From an uncultured Victivallales bacterium (GTDB taxonomy: Bacteria > Verrucomicrobiota > Lentisphaeria > Victivallales > UBA1829): a DNA stretch of 64,000 nt. The position numbers and the translations under genes are program-made. The notes below the pieces were generated by a model that saw only the letters and a program-made list of their open reading frames with translations, was not told the DNA's origin and ran no database searches. The DNA is taken from NCBI GenBank assembly GCA_934644965.1, contig CAKUDG010000013.1:11737-75736 (forward strand). The letters are read 5' to 3'. Below are positions 8,229 through 17,449 of this stretch, piece by piece. How positions within the stretch are numbered: the stretch's first letter is position 1; each line of letters begins with the position of its first letter.

Positions 8229-9521
8229 ATGCTTGCCGTCTACCGATTTTTTTTCCCCCTTGTATTTCTCTTTTTCATTCCCGGTCTGATCTGGAAACTC
8301 ATCCGCCGCGGAGGCTGGAAGAAAACCTATTCCGAACGCATCGCCCTTTTCAGCAGGGAACGGCTGAAAGAACTCGAATCCTTCCGCGGCGCCGTCTGGA
8401 TCCATGCCGTCAGCGTGGGGGAAACCAATCTTGCACTCACCATTCTGAAGAAGAGGATCGAAACTTCTCCCGGCACGAAATATATTCTCAGCACAACCAC
8501 CACGACAGGACAGGCCATTGCCAGAGAACATGCTCCGGAAGGAGTCAAAGTCATTTTCTGTCCGATTGACTTCAGTCTTTTTGTCGGACGTGTTCTGGAC
8601 CTGCTGCAGCCCTCCGCCCTGGTCATTCTGGAAACGGAACTCTGGCCGAACCTGATTCTCATGGCAAAGCAGAGAGGGGTGAAGCTTCTGCTGCTCAACA
8701 CCCGGATCTCAGACAAATCCTTCCGCGGGTACCGACGCTTCCGACGCTTCTTCGCCCCCCTTCTGAATGCCTTCGACCACCTGTGCGTCCAGACGGAGCT
8801 CGACAGAAAACGCCTTCTGGAAATCGCACCCGGAACAGACGGGAAAATCACCGTCTGCGGCAATATCAAGTTCGATCAGACACCTTCCGGGAAAGAAGGT
8901 TTCGACTTTTCTCAAGTCTTCGGGAACAGCAGTCCGCACCTTGTCATCACGGCGGCGTCCACACATTCTCCGGAAGAGAAACTGATTCTGGATGCGTTTC
9001 AATCCGTCCGGCAGAAACATCCGGAAGCGCGTCTTGTCCTGGTGCCGCGTCATGCCGAACGCGGGGGGGAACTGGAGAATCTTCTCCGGGAGAAAACCTC
9101 TCTGAACTATCTCCGCAGGAGCCGTCATGCCGGACCCGCCGCGGAAGGGGAAAATGTGGATTGCCTTCTGGCGGACACCACGGGGGAGCTGGCCTCCTTT
9201 CTGAAATCTTCGGACATCGTCATCATGGGCAAGACCCTGGCGGGAAACCATGAAGGACAGAACATCATCGAACCGGCCGCAATGGGGAAACCCGTCATCT
9301 GCGGTCCTGAACTCAAGAATTTCCGCCAGGCGCTCAACATTCTCCGGAAACACGAGGCCGTGCTCCGGATCAGAAAAGACGAGGAACTCCCGGGCGCTCT
9401 CGAAACCCTGCTTTCCGATTCCTCTTTCCGGGAACAGCTGGGCACTCGCGCCGGTGAGGCCATCGCAGAAAACCGCGGAGCTTTGAAGAAAACCCTTGAA
9501 ATACTGGAGGCATCCCTGTGA
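8229..9521 (+). CDS. waaA: 3-deoxy-D-manno-octulosonic acid (Kdo) transferase
   Basis: Adds Kdo from CMP-Kdo to lipid A precursor at the inner face of the cytoplasmic membrane. The 430-residue protein starts with a single hydrophobic anchor (residues 3-22, VYRFFFPLVFLFFIPGLIWK). A GT30 N-terminal domain follows, with WIHAVSVGETN and ILETELWPNL, whose Glu is part of the GT30 active site. The GT-B C-terminal domain has VCGNIKFDQ, KTLAGNHEGQN and EPAAMGKPV. The ATG at 8229 gives the standard anchor-first start although its ribosome site is weak. Its stop codon overlaps the GTG start of thiC. It is the only lipid A-Kdo step visible here. Confidence 0.95.
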   Translation: MLAVYRFFFPLVFLFFIPGLIWKLIRRGGWKKTYSERIALFSRERLKELESFRGAVWIHAVSVGETNLALTILKKRIETSPGTKYILSTTTTTGQAIAREHAPEGVKVIFCPIDFSLFVGRVLDLLQPSALVILETELWPNLILMAKQRGVKLLLLNTRISDKSFRGYRRFRRFFAPLLNAFDHLCVQTELDRKRLLEIAPGTDGKITVCGNIKFDQTPSGKEGFDFSQVFGNSSPHLVITAASTHSPEEKLILDAFQSVRQKHPEARLVLVPRHAERGGELENLLREKTSLNYLRRSRHAGPAAEGENVDCLLADTTGELASFLKSSDIVIMGKTLAGNHEGQNIIEPAAMGKPVICGPELKNFRQALNILRKHEAVLRIRKDEELPGALETLLSDSSFREQLGTRAGEAIAENRGALKKTLEILEASL

Positions 9522-10852
9522 ACGGAAAAACTCAGATGATCCTGGCAGGAAACGGGATCATCACAGACGAAATCAGAACAGTCGCGCAAAAGGAAAAGCG
9601 CGATGTTGAATTCATCCGGTCCCGCGTGGCCGACGGAAGGGCGGTCATTCCCGCCAACCGGAACCACCAGGCCCTCTCCCCTGTCGGAATCGGACGCGAA
9701 CTGCTGACGAAAATCAATGCCAACATCGGCAATTCTTCCCTTTCGAGCTGTCCGAACGAGGAGTTCGTCAAGCTCAAGACCGCTCTGAAATACGGTGCGG
9801 ACACGGTCATGGACCTGAGCACAGGGGGGAACATTACGGAAATCCGGAAACGTCTTCTGGCAAACTGTCCCGTGCCTGTGGGAACGGTGCCGGTATATGA
9901 GGTGATCGCGCGCGTGTCGGTCGGGGGAATGTCGGAAAAGGTGATTCTCCAGGTCATCCGGGAACAGGCCGAACAGGGGGTGGACTACATGACCATCCAT
10001 TCCGGACTCCTGAGAGCCCATGTGCCCCTGGCCATGAAACGGAAAATGAAAATCGTGAGCCGCGGCGGCTCTCTGGTTGCACGCTGGATGGAGGAAAACC
10101 GCCGCGAAAACCCCTTCTACACGGCTTTCGACGAAATCCTTGAAATCTGCCGGGAACACGATGTGACTCTTTCCCTCGGAGACGGTCTCCGGCCCGGCTG
10201 TCTCGCAGACGCCAGCGACGAAGCACAGTTCGCCGAACTCGACACTCTCGGCGAACTGGTCCGCCGCTGCCGCGCCGCAGGAGTGCAGTCCATGGTGGAA
10301 GGCCCCGGGCATGTCCCCCTGGACCAGATCGAAATGAATATGAAACGAGAACAGGAGGTCTGCGGAGACGCCCCCTTCTACATTCTCGGACCCGTGGTCA
10401 CGGACTGCGCACCCGGATATGATCACCTCGTCGCTTCGATCGGAGGAACTTTCGGAGCCTACTGCGGAGCGGCCATGCTCTGCTATGTCACGCCTAAGGA
10501 ACATCTCGGACTGCCGAACAATGAGGATGTCCGGCGTGGCGTCGTGGCCTTCAAGATCGCAGCTCACGCCGCCGACATCGCCCTCCGCAAGCCCGGCGCA
10601 AGAGATCGCGACGACGCCATCAGCGACGCACGCGCAAACTTTAACTGGGACACCCAGTTCAACCTCGCCATCGACGGCGACCGCGCACGCGAATACCGCG
10701 CCGACGCCCTCAGCGAACGCGCCCATACCGGACGAACCGACGACGGAAAATTCTGCACCATGTGCGGCCCGGACTTCTGTTCCGTCAGAATCAGCAATGC
10801 GCTGAAACAAGCCATGGAGCAGAATCAGAATCAGAAGCAGAATCAGGAGTAG
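9518..10852 (+). CDS. thiC: Phosphomethylpyrimidine synthase, short form
   Basis: Radical SAM enzyme converting aminoimidazole ribotide to hydroxymethylpyrimidine phosphate for thiamine. At 444 residues it is the short form lacking the N-terminal extension of the E. coli protein. Visible are ALKYGADTVMDLSTGG, the GTVPVYE segment, EGPGHVPL, and the C-terminal iron-sulfur motif CTMCGPDFC (C413, C416, C421). The GTG start overlaps the kdtA stop (GTGA) and has a GGAGG site at 9506-9510. No other thiamine gene is nearby and there is no room for a TPP riboswitch. The last residues, NQNQKQNQE, come from a CAGAAT hexamer repeat. A benzimidazole synthase paralogue (BzaF) is a less likely alternative. 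Confidence 0.93.
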   Translation: MNGKTQMILAGNGIITDEIRTVAQKEKRDVEFIRSRVADGRAVIPANRNHQALSPVGIGRELLTKINANIGNSSLSSCPNEEFVKLKTALKYGADTVMDLSTGGNITEIRKRLLANCPVPVGTVPVYEVIARVSVGGMSEKVILQVIREQAEQGVDYMTIHSGLLRAHVPLAMKRKMKIVSRGGSLVARWMEENRRENPFYTAFDEILEICREHDVTLSLGDGLRPGCLADASDEAQFAELDTLGELVRRCRAAGVQSMVEGPGHVPLDQIEMNMKREQEVCGDAPFYILGPVVTDCAPGYDHLVASIGGTFGAYCGAAMLCYVTPKEHLGLPNNEDVRRGVVAFKIAAHAADIALRKPGARDRDDAISDARANFNWDTQFNLAIDGDRAREYRADALSERAHTGRTDDGKFCTMCGPDFCSVRISNALKQAMEQNQNQKQNQE

Positions 10853-10860
10853 AATCAGAA
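10819..10860 (+). repeat. Imperfect CAGAAT hexanucleotide repeat at the 3' end of thiC
   Basis: About seven units of CAG-A/G-A-N hexamers run through the last thiC codons and past its TAG stop. Slippage by a whole hexamer would only change the length of the hydrophilic C-terminal tail. A similar repeat lies at 40441-40470. Confidence 0.7.
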
Positions 10861-11051
10861 CACCCCCTCCCCTGACCGGAACAAAGAGTCAAACTGGGGA
10901 GAAAAAAAACGGTAACGACAGCGGCAGCGGCAGCAGCGGCAACTCTCCGCCCCCCCACCCTTCTCTGCCACCTCCGCGCGCCTTGTGCGCGGTCCGGAGC
11001 CAGAGCGGAAGCGCTCCTGCCGAGCCTGCGAAAAAAAGTGGAAACATCATT

Positions 11052-12584
11052 ATGACGGAAAAGGAATTCAGCTCCCCCTCCCCTATTTCCCAGGATCCTC
11101 CCAGGAAGGATCTGGATCCTCCACAGCTTTTTCCACAGGATGATCTTCCTCTCCGCAAAAAGGCGGAACAGGGTCTGGCGCTCTTCAGCATTCTCTTTGA
11201 AGAAGCGGTTCCGGGAAATGCTCCGGAACGGAGGATGCTTTCCTTCCCCCGGACAGGGGAAACACGTTTTCTTTTGCTGCTCAGGGATGCGCTGGAACTG
11301 ATTCTGCGCACCTTTTCCGGGAAAGGGGAATCTCCGGAGGAGGACGCGGGGAATCATCTCCTTCCCTGTGTGTTCAACACGCTGGCGGAAATCTGTCTGG
11401 AAGAGGAATCGTTCCGGAGGGCATTGGATGAAGCGCTCATGAGCACTTTGATCTCGCGGATGGAACATACCCATGGGGAGAGGGAAGACAGCGCAGAGAG
11501 GCAGGACCTGCTCTTCTATCTTTTCCATGCAAAAAAACTTGCATATATTCTGTCCGATCTGATCCCCGTTTTCTGTCTGGATCTTCCGCCGGAGATCCGG
11601 GATCTGATCCGGCCGTCCGCCCGGGGGCTGCAGAGCAGGGAATCGGTTTTCCTGAAATGGACGGAGAAAGCGCTTCTTCTGGAATTGAAGAAGCGCCACA
11701 GCCGCCAGGGGGAATTCGGGAGCGGACGTGTCTACCGCTATCGGAACGGGAAGTTCCAGGAACTGGAGCTGAAAGGCATCCGGGCCGTCAACGAGTTCTA
11801 CGGCTACCATGCGGCACGGGAAACGTTTCTGGAACATTTCCGCGATTTTTCCGAGGGGAAAGGGAATCTGCCGCTTCTGATCAGCAGTCTTCCGGGACTG
11901 GGGAAAACGCAGATGACCATCTCCCACAGTCTTTTTTTCCGGAACATCGTGCTGATCCTTCCGGAAGCGGGCGACATCGCAGAGGGTCTGGAGGAGCTGA
12001 TCCGGAAACTCGCCGCCCATCCGGACAGAAAATTCATGATCTTCTTCGACGACATCGACAACCTTCATACCAACTGGTATTATTTCCGCGCCAACATCGG
12101 CGGCACCTTCCAGCTCCCCCCGAACATCAGCATCACCATCTCCTCCAACCAGGAATTTCCCGCCAACATTTCCAGCCGCGGACGGGGATTCGTCTTTCCG
12201 ATTTTCGATGAAATCCGCTGTCAGGAAATGGTGGAGGACTTCCTTCTCTCCAAAGGCATGCGCAATCCGCCTCCCGAACTTGTTTCCGTGATCGCATCGG
12301 ACTATGTGGAGGAATTCGGTCAGAAGAAATTCGAGGAGCTCAGCCCGCGGACACTGGTCCGCTATCTGAATGTCTACCGGAACGACGAACGCAAACGGAA
12401 ACGGATGCTCGAACTCTCACGCGGGGAAATCATCACGCGCCCGGACGCTCAAGTCTTTTACGAGGAAAATGTGAAGCTCCTGCGTTCCATCTACGGGGAA
12501 AAAGTCTCAGAGGAAATGAAAAGAAGGCTCAGCGGAGGAGAAGGAGGCGGAGCGAACACAAATGGCTCAGGCAATGAAAAATAA
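11052..12584 (+). CDS. AAA+ ATPase of DUF815 type
   Basis: A 510-residue cytoplasmic protein. The N-terminal 220 residues are helical without a recognised fold. The C-terminal part resembles DUF815-type predicted ATPases: a lead-in strand KGIRAVNEFYGYHAARE, Walker A SLPGLGKTQ (about residues 279-287), Walker B FMIFFDDIDNL (about 328-338) and a sensor-1-like SITISSNQEF. The start used is the ATG at 11052, where the frame opens into MTEKEFS with only a weak purine site; an earlier ATG at 10983 would add 23 unlikely residues. The gene end overlaps tadA by 23 bp. The cellular role of DUF815 proteins is unknown and none is proposed. Confidence 0.8.
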   Translation: MTEKEFSSPSPISQDPPRKDLDPPQLFPQDDLPLRKKAEQGLALFSILFEEAVPGNAPERRMLSFPRTGETRFLLLLRDALELILRTFSGKGESPEEDAGNHLLPCVFNTLAEICLEEESFRRALDEALMSTLISRMEHTHGEREDSAERQDLLFYLFHAKKLAYILSDLIPVFCLDLPPEIRDLIRPSARGLQSRESVFLKWTEKALLLELKKRHSRQGEFGSGRVYRYRNGKFQELELKGIRAVNEFYGYHAARETFLEHFRDFSEGKGNLPLLISSLPGLGKTQMTISHSLFFRNIVLILPEAGDIAEGLEELIRKLAAHPDRKFMIFFDDIDNLHTNWYYFRANIGGTFQLPPNISITISSNQEFPANISSRGRGFVFPIFDEIRCQEMVEDFLLSKGMRNPPPELVSVIASDYVEEFGQKKFEELSPRTLVRYLNVYRNDERKRKRMLELSRGEIITRPDAQVFYEENVKLLRSIYGEKVSEEMKRRLSGGEGGGANTNGSGNEK

Positions 12585-13128
12585 CCCCCAGGATCACTCA
12601 GAAGACGGAGACCTTGTCTGCGATCTTCTCGGAGACGAATATTTCATGCGCGCGGCTTTGCGTCTGGCCGAACGTGCCGCAATGAACGGGGAGGTTCCCG
12701 TCGGCGCGGTGGCGGTCAAAGACGGGGTGATTGTCGCCAGAACCTGGAATCAGGTGGAACTGCTCCAAGACGCCACCGCCCATGCGGAAATTCTGGCCAT
12801 CACCTCCCTTTCCGCGGAATGGAGGCAGTGGCGTCTGGACGGGGTGGATCTTTATGTCACCAAGGAGCCCTGCGCCATGTGCGCGGGTGCGCTTGTCAAT
12901 TCCCGGATCCGCCGTCTTGTCTTCGGCATGCGGGATCCCAGGTCCGGAGCCGCGGGTTCGGCGCTGGATGTAACCGGATTCAAGGGAATGCTTCATCAGC
13001 TCGAGGTCCGGGGCGGCGTTCTGGAAGAGGAATGCAAGGCTCTTATGCAGGCCTTCTTCCGGGAACGGAGAGAAGAAAAGAAACTGTCCCGGACCCTCCC
13101 CCCCCGCCAGGAACAGCCGCTCCAGTAG
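12562..13128 (+). CDS. tadA: tRNA-specific adenosine deaminase
   Basis: Deaminates the wobble adenosine of tRNA-Arg(ACG) to inosine. The 188-residue protein carries the cytidine-deaminase-fold zinc site: HAE at residues 74-76 with the proton-shuttle E76, and PCAMC at 103-107 giving the two Cys ligands. AALRLAERAAMNGEVPVGAV and VFGMRDPRSGAAGS are typical of TadA. The first 25 residues and the basic C-terminal tail are extra to the core. The start overlaps the upstream ATPase gene by 23 bp and has a GGAGGCGGAG site; a second ATG 12 bp on is possible. Its end converges on the ygiQ-type gene. Confidence 0.95.
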   Translation: MAQAMKNNPQDHSEDGDLVCDLLGDEYFMRAALRLAERAAMNGEVPVGAVAVKDGVIVARTWNQVELLQDATAHAEILAITSLSAEWRQWRLDGVDLYVTKEPCAMCAGALVNSRIRRLVFGMRDPRSGAAGSALDVTGFKGMLHQLEVRGGVLEEECKALMQAFFRERREEKKLSRTLPPRQEQPLQ

Positions 13129-13195
13129 AAAGACCTGCCTGCCCGGGGAAAAGAGAAGAATCTTTCAAATCCCCGACAAAGATTCCCGGACAAAG

Positions 13196-13221
13196 GTATC
13201 AAGTCCGGGTATCAAGTCCGG
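13196..13221 (+). repeat. Short tandem repeat between tadA and the YgiQ gene
   Basis: Two perfect copies of the 13-mer GTATCAAGTCCGG are followed by a degenerate third (ATATCAATTCAAGGCCGG). It lies in the convergent gap 13129-13290 and no function was recognised. Confidence 0.7.
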
Positions 13222-13290
13222 ATATCAATTCAAGGCCGGAGTTTCTTTTCCTGTCCCCGGGTGAGGAGAGTGTTTCTGCAAGAAAAGGTT

Positions 13291-15282
13291 CTAGGCGGAA
13301 TATTTCTTCTTCCGAGGGAACTGTTTTCTGTTATTTTGCGAAGCGCTGTGCATCCGGCCGTTTTCTCCTGCGGGGAAAAGAGACGGCTTCTTCTTTTTCT
13401 GCAGAGGTTTGTCCTGTTCCGGGGAAGAAGCGTGAAGAGAGCGCTCATGCGGGGAAGTTTTTCCCCGTTCCGAGTGAGAAGAAGGGGAGTGAGAAGGGAA
13501 AGAGGGAGAGGCCTGCATTTTCTTCTGTGGGGAAGGAGGAAGGGAGGCAAACCCGCCGGACCGCTTTCTCTTCAGCATCTTCAGTTGGGTGCGGCGTTCC
13601 TTGAGACCGCGGTTGACCTCGATGGGATTGCCGTCGGGATCGACGCCGGAACAGTACATGGCGGCCCCCATGGTCATCGGAAGCGGGATGAAATCCTGAA
13701 CCTGCTGGGGACTCCAGTGATTGGCAGCCAGATAATCGTCGACGGTTTTCATTTCCTCCTCGGTGCATCCTGGGAAATTGGAAATGAAGAGCGGGATGAG
13801 ATACTGTTCTTTTCCGGCTTCCCGGCTGACTTTTTCAAAGATTTCACGGAAACGGGGGAATTCATCGGGCTTTCCCTTGCGCATGAGACGGAGCACACGG
13901 GGATGCAGATGCTCGGGCGCAACTTTGACATGTCCGGAGACATGATGGAGAATGATCTCCTTCGTCAGTTCCGGCTGCATGAGAGCCACGTCCAGACGGA
14001 TTCCGGAATTGATGAAGAGGTTTTTCACCCCCTCCATGGAACGGATGCGTTTGAGCAGGCCGAGCAGTTCCCTGGAGTCGGGACAGTAGTTCGGACACGG
14101 ATTCGGGAAGAGACAGGTCGGACGGCGGCATTTTCTGCAGAGTTCCGGATTCCGCGGATGATGTCCGTAGATGTTGCCCGCCGCGCCTCCGATGTCGCTG
14201 ACAGTGCCGTGAAAGAATTTCTGTTTTTTCAGGCGCTCGATGCTCCGGCATACGGAATCGGGCGTTCGTGAAACGAGGAAGTGCCCCTGATGGGAAACGA
14301 GTCCGCAGAAGGCGCATCCGCCGGGACAGCCGCGGACCACGGGAATGGAATTGCAGATCGTTTCAAACGCGGGAATTCGTTCCTTGTAGATCCAGTGCGG
14401 ACGTCCGGCATAGGGCAGTTCGCAGACGCGGTCGAATTCCTCTCTGGAAAGCGGAGATTGGGAAGGTTCCACAAGGAGGAAGCGTCCTCCGTAACGCTGG
14501 AGGAGTTTCCGGCCGGACCAGGGATTCATTTCCTTTTCCACGAGGATGGTCTGACGCATGATGGCGAGCTTGTCATTCTGGATTTCCTCGAAGGAGGGAA
14601 GAAGGGCGAATACGGAGTCATCGTCCGCGGGGATTTCGCGGGAGGCTTTTCCGCCGAGGAGCCGCGCGGTTCCGGGGATTCCGTCGAGAGGGAGTCCGCG
14701 GGAAAGACGGCTGAAGATTTCCAGAGTTGCCTTCTCCCCCATGCCGAACACGAGGATGTCCGCCTTGGAATCGACCAGCACGGAAGGACGCATTTTGTCC
14801 TGCCAGTAATCGTAGTGGGCGACACGGCGGAGACTGGCTTCCACTCCTCCCAGCACCACGGGAAGCCCGGGAAAGGCGGCCTTGCAGAGCTGGGTGTAGA
14901 CGACGCTTGCATGTGGCGGCCGGAGTCCGGTGCGCCCCCCCGGTGAATACATGTCCTCCTTCCTCAGACGGCGTCCTGCTGTGTAGATGCAGACCATGGA
15001 ATCCATGTTCCCGGCGCTGACGGCGCAGGCAAGGCGCGGTGTGCCGAAGACCGTTTTCAGAGAGGCGGGGTTTTTCCAGTCAGGCTGAGCGGCGATTCCG
15101 ACACGGTAGCCGGCGTCCAGGAGCAGACGCCCGATCACGGCGGCGCCGAAGGAGGGGTGATCGACATAGGCGTCCCCCGTAACGAGAAGGATATCTATTT
15201 CCTTCCATCCGCGTGCGTCCATTTCGTCGCGGGTCATGGGAGGGAACAGTGTTTTTTCATGATGATCTGCGGGATGATGCAT
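13291..15282 (-). CDS. YgiQ family radical SAM protein
   Basis: A 663-residue protein. An N-terminal segment (LVTGDAYVDHPSFG, about residues 33-46) is characteristic of YgiQ and a B12-binding-like region follows. The radical SAM CX3CX2C motif is C319, C323, C326 in RGCPGGCAFCG. Downstream cysteines C-RKCRRPTC and PCPNYC may bind a second cluster. VKVAPEHLHPRVL and DFIPLPMT are family hallmarks. The last 90 residues are a Ser/Lys/Pro-rich basic tail, longer than usual. The start could also be the Met at residue 16. The biochemical function of YgiQ is not established. It diverges from the kinase gene. Confidence 0.9.
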   Translation of the reverse strand: MHHPADHHEKTLFPPMTRDEMDARGWKEIDILLVTGDAYVDHPSFGAAVIGRLLLDAGYRVGIAAQPDWKNPASLKTVFGTPRLACAVSAGNMDSMVCIYTAGRRLRKEDMYSPGGRTGLRPPHASVVYTQLCKAAFPGLPVVLGGVEASLRRVAHYDYWQDKMRPSVLVDSKADILVFGMGEKATLEIFSRLSRGLPLDGIPGTARLLGGKASREIPADDDSVFALLPSFEEIQNDKLAIMRQTILVEKEMNPWSGRKLLQRYGGRFLLVEPSQSPLSREEFDRVCELPYAGRPHWIYKERIPAFETICNSIPVVRGCPGGCAFCGLVSHQGHFLVSRTPDSVCRSIERLKKQKFFHGTVSDIGGAAGNIYGHHPRNPELCRKCRRPTCLFPNPCPNYCPDSRELLGLLKRIRSMEGVKNLFINSGIRLDVALMQPELTKEIILHHVSGHVKVAPEHLHPRVLRLMRKGKPDEFPRFREIFEKVSREAGKEQYLIPLFISNFPGCTEEEMKTVDDYLAANHWSPQQVQDFIPLPMTMGAAMYCSGVDPDGNPIEVNRGLKERRTQLKMLKRKRSGGFASLPPSPQKKMQASPSFPSHSPSSHSERGKTSPHERSLHASSPEQDKPLQKKKKPSLFPAGENGRMHSASQNNRKQFPRKKKYSA

Positions 15283-15385
15283 TGGAGGAGCTTTCTGTTT
15301 TCATATCTGTCTCGTCGTCCGAAGGAGTTTCCGGTCTTCTTCCTGTAATATACTTCCAGTTTCCGCAAAATTCCCCTTTCAATAA

Positions 15386-15413
15386 TTGAATATTTGAAAC
15401 TCTGACTTATATT
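15386..15413 (+). promoter_or_regulatory. Promoter for the Ser/Thr kinase gene
   Basis: TTGAAT (15386-15391), 16-bp spacer, TATATT (15408-15413), followed 21 bp later by the kinase ATG with an AGGAGGA ribosome site at 15424-15430. The very short leader fits a constitutive promoter. Confidence 0.6.
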
Positions 15414-15434
15414 TTCTGCATTCAGGAGGAAGGC

Positions 15435-16976
15435 ATGCAGGAAAACACCCCGAATCAGGAATCCGGACCGGAAAACGGCGATAAAAAAGGGAATCTGTCT
15501 CTTCCTCCGCGGCAGATTTCGTCCCCGCGGGTTCCGGGCCCCGGAACCCGGATCGGTGATTACATCCTCGGGGAACGCATCGCACGCGGCGGCATGGGGA
15601 CGGTTTTTCAGGCTCAGCAGATCTCCATGCAGCGCATTGTGGCCCTGAAGGTCCTTCACAGACATCTTTCCGAAAACGAAATCTACATGAGGCGTTTCAT
15701 CCGGGAAGTCCGGACGCTTGCCAGTCTGGAGCATCCGAACCTGGTTCATGCCATCGAAGTCGGCATGCTGGAAGGCACCGCCTACTTTTCCATGGAATTT
15801 GTGAAGGGGCCGGATCTCAAACGGAAAATCGATCTGGAGCATTTTTTCACGGAAACGGAAGCCTTCCGGATCGCCAGGGATGTGGCAAAGGCCATGGCTT
15901 ATGCATGGAACAAGGCGCGGCTTGTACACAGGGATTTGAAACCGGCCAATATTATTTTGTCAGAGGAGGGAGTCGTCAAACTGCTGGACCTCGGGATTTC
16001 CAAGCAGGCGCATGAAACCAGCAACGACACCACGTTTTCAGGCATGATGGTCGGTTCTCCGACCTACATCAGCCCGGAACAGGCCGTGGGGGAGGCAAAT
16101 CTGGACTGCAGGGCGGACATTTATTCCCTCGGGGTCACTCTCTTCCATCTGCTTGCGGGCGCTCCGCCCTATGATTCGCACAATGCGATGGCGGTGGTTT
16201 CAATGCATCTGGCGGCGGAAGTGCCGGACGTCCGGGAAGCGCGTCCGGACGTCTCTGAACGCGGAGCCGCCCTGATTTACAGGATGATGGCGAAAAAGCG
16301 CGAGGACCGGCCCGCATCCTGGGAAGAACTCATCAAGGAATTTGAAAACATCATCCGCGAAGTGGAAAATCCCGCGCCGCCTCCGAAAAGTCAGGGCCCT
16401 CAGCAGCAGAGGCCTGCGGAAAAGGGGAAACAGGAAAAAAGGGGGGGAAAAGCCCGAATTTTCTTCCATGCGGAAATGCAGACACACCGTCTTATCGCTC
16501 TCGGCATCCTGTTGCTGCTTTTCATTCTGGCGCTGCTGTCCACCATCCAGAAAGGGTTGCGGGAAAACCGTGAGAGAACTGTTGAGAGGAATCTATACAA
16601 TCTCATCGCCTTGAAGGATCTCGTCCCGCCTGAAAAACGCAACTCCCTGATCCGGAAAATCGAAAAGACCGTGCTTGAAGCAGAAAACACGCCGCTGGAG
16701 AACAAAGCTCAGGAAGTCATCGCCTACCTCAATGAAAAAACCCTTTCGGAAAAACGGCAGGCCTATGAAAACAACGTTCTGGACGCCCTCAACACCCTCA
16801 ACCGGCGTTCTCGGGAAATGGAAGCGGAAAACCGTATGGAAAAAGCCCTTTCCATGTGGCGCGACTATGAGGAAAGGGGCGAATTCCGGAATGATCCGAG
16901 AATCCAAAACGAAATCCGGAATTCCATCGAATATCTGAACCGCCGCCTTCGGGAAACCGAAGGATTCAGCCCCTGA
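15435..16976 (+). CDS. Membrane-anchored PknB-type Ser/Thr protein kinase
   Basis: A 513-residue protein with a cytoplasmic Hanks-type kinase domain (about residues 43-305). It shows the glycine loop ARGGMGTV (50-57), catalytic lysine K72, HRDLKPANI (165-173), metal-binding DLG (185-187, replacing DFG) and SPTYISPEQ (208-216). After a Pro/Lys-rich linker comes one transmembrane helix (about 353-371) and an extracytoplasmic coiled-coil domain of about 140 residues rich in Arg, Glu and Asn. No PASTA, WD40 or TPR sensor is recognised, so the signal is unknown. It has its own promoter and diverges from the YgiQ gene. Confidence 0.92.
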   Translation: MQENTPNQESGPENGDKKGNLSLPPRQISSPRVPGPGTRIGDYILGERIARGGMGTVFQAQQISMQRIVALKVLHRHLSENEIYMRRFIREVRTLASLEHPNLVHAIEVGMLEGTAYFSMEFVKGPDLKRKIDLEHFFTETEAFRIARDVAKAMAYAWNKARLVHRDLKPANIILSEEGVVKLLDLGISKQAHETSNDTTFSGMMVGSPTYISPEQAVGEANLDCRADIYSLGVTLFHLLAGAPPYDSHNAMAVVSMHLAAEVPDVREARPDVSERGAALIYRMMAKKREDRPASWEELIKEFENIIREVENPAPPPKSQGPQQQRPAEKGKQEKRGGKARIFFHAEMQTHRLIALGILLLLFILALLSTIQKGLRENRERTVERNLYNLIALKDLVPPEKRNSLIRKIEKTVLEAENTPLENKAQEVIAYLNEKTLSEKRQAYENNVLDALNTLNRRSREMEAENRMEKALSMWRDYEERGEFRNDPRIQNEIRNSIEYLNRRLRETEGFSP

Positions 16977-17449
16977 TGTCTCTCTGCGTTTTTTCACCCT
17001 CGGATGAAAATTCAGGAAAATCAGAAAAATCCTTTTCCGGGGAACAAAACGCATTCTCCGCTTGTCTCAAGTCTTCACCGGACGGAGAGAGTCTTGAAGA
17101 GAAGGGAGTACAGAAGGCGCAGCCTTCCTCTTCTCTCATCTTTCTTGCCCCGCAGGGACACCCGGATATTATAAGCAGGTTCCTCACGGATGAAACTGTT
17201 CGTCCATCATCTGAAACACCTTGAGGCCGTCTGCGGAAATCCTGCGGAAATGGAAATACAAGAGAAAATACAGAGGAAACGGCTCAAGAAGAAGAGGAGT
17301 TTCTCCCGGACAAAGAGGGGGAAAAAGCGCAAAACGCTTTTCCCCTCTCTTTTCCCTTTCTTTCCCTTTCTTTCCCGCAACAGGACCGGAAGAGACAAAA
17401 CCTGAACTCATGCAATCCATACAATACAACATCTCAGAGGCAGACAGAC
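16977..17449. other. Intergenic region with a GC hairpin and pyrimidine tract
   Basis: No gene was accepted. Near 17319-17347 GGGGGAAAAAGCG and CGCTTTTCCCC form a hairpin over CAAAA, followed by a C/T-rich tract rather than a clean T run. It may end transcription of the kinase gene or sit in the HtrA leader. Short reading frames here lack ribosome sites and family features. Confidence 0.5.
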
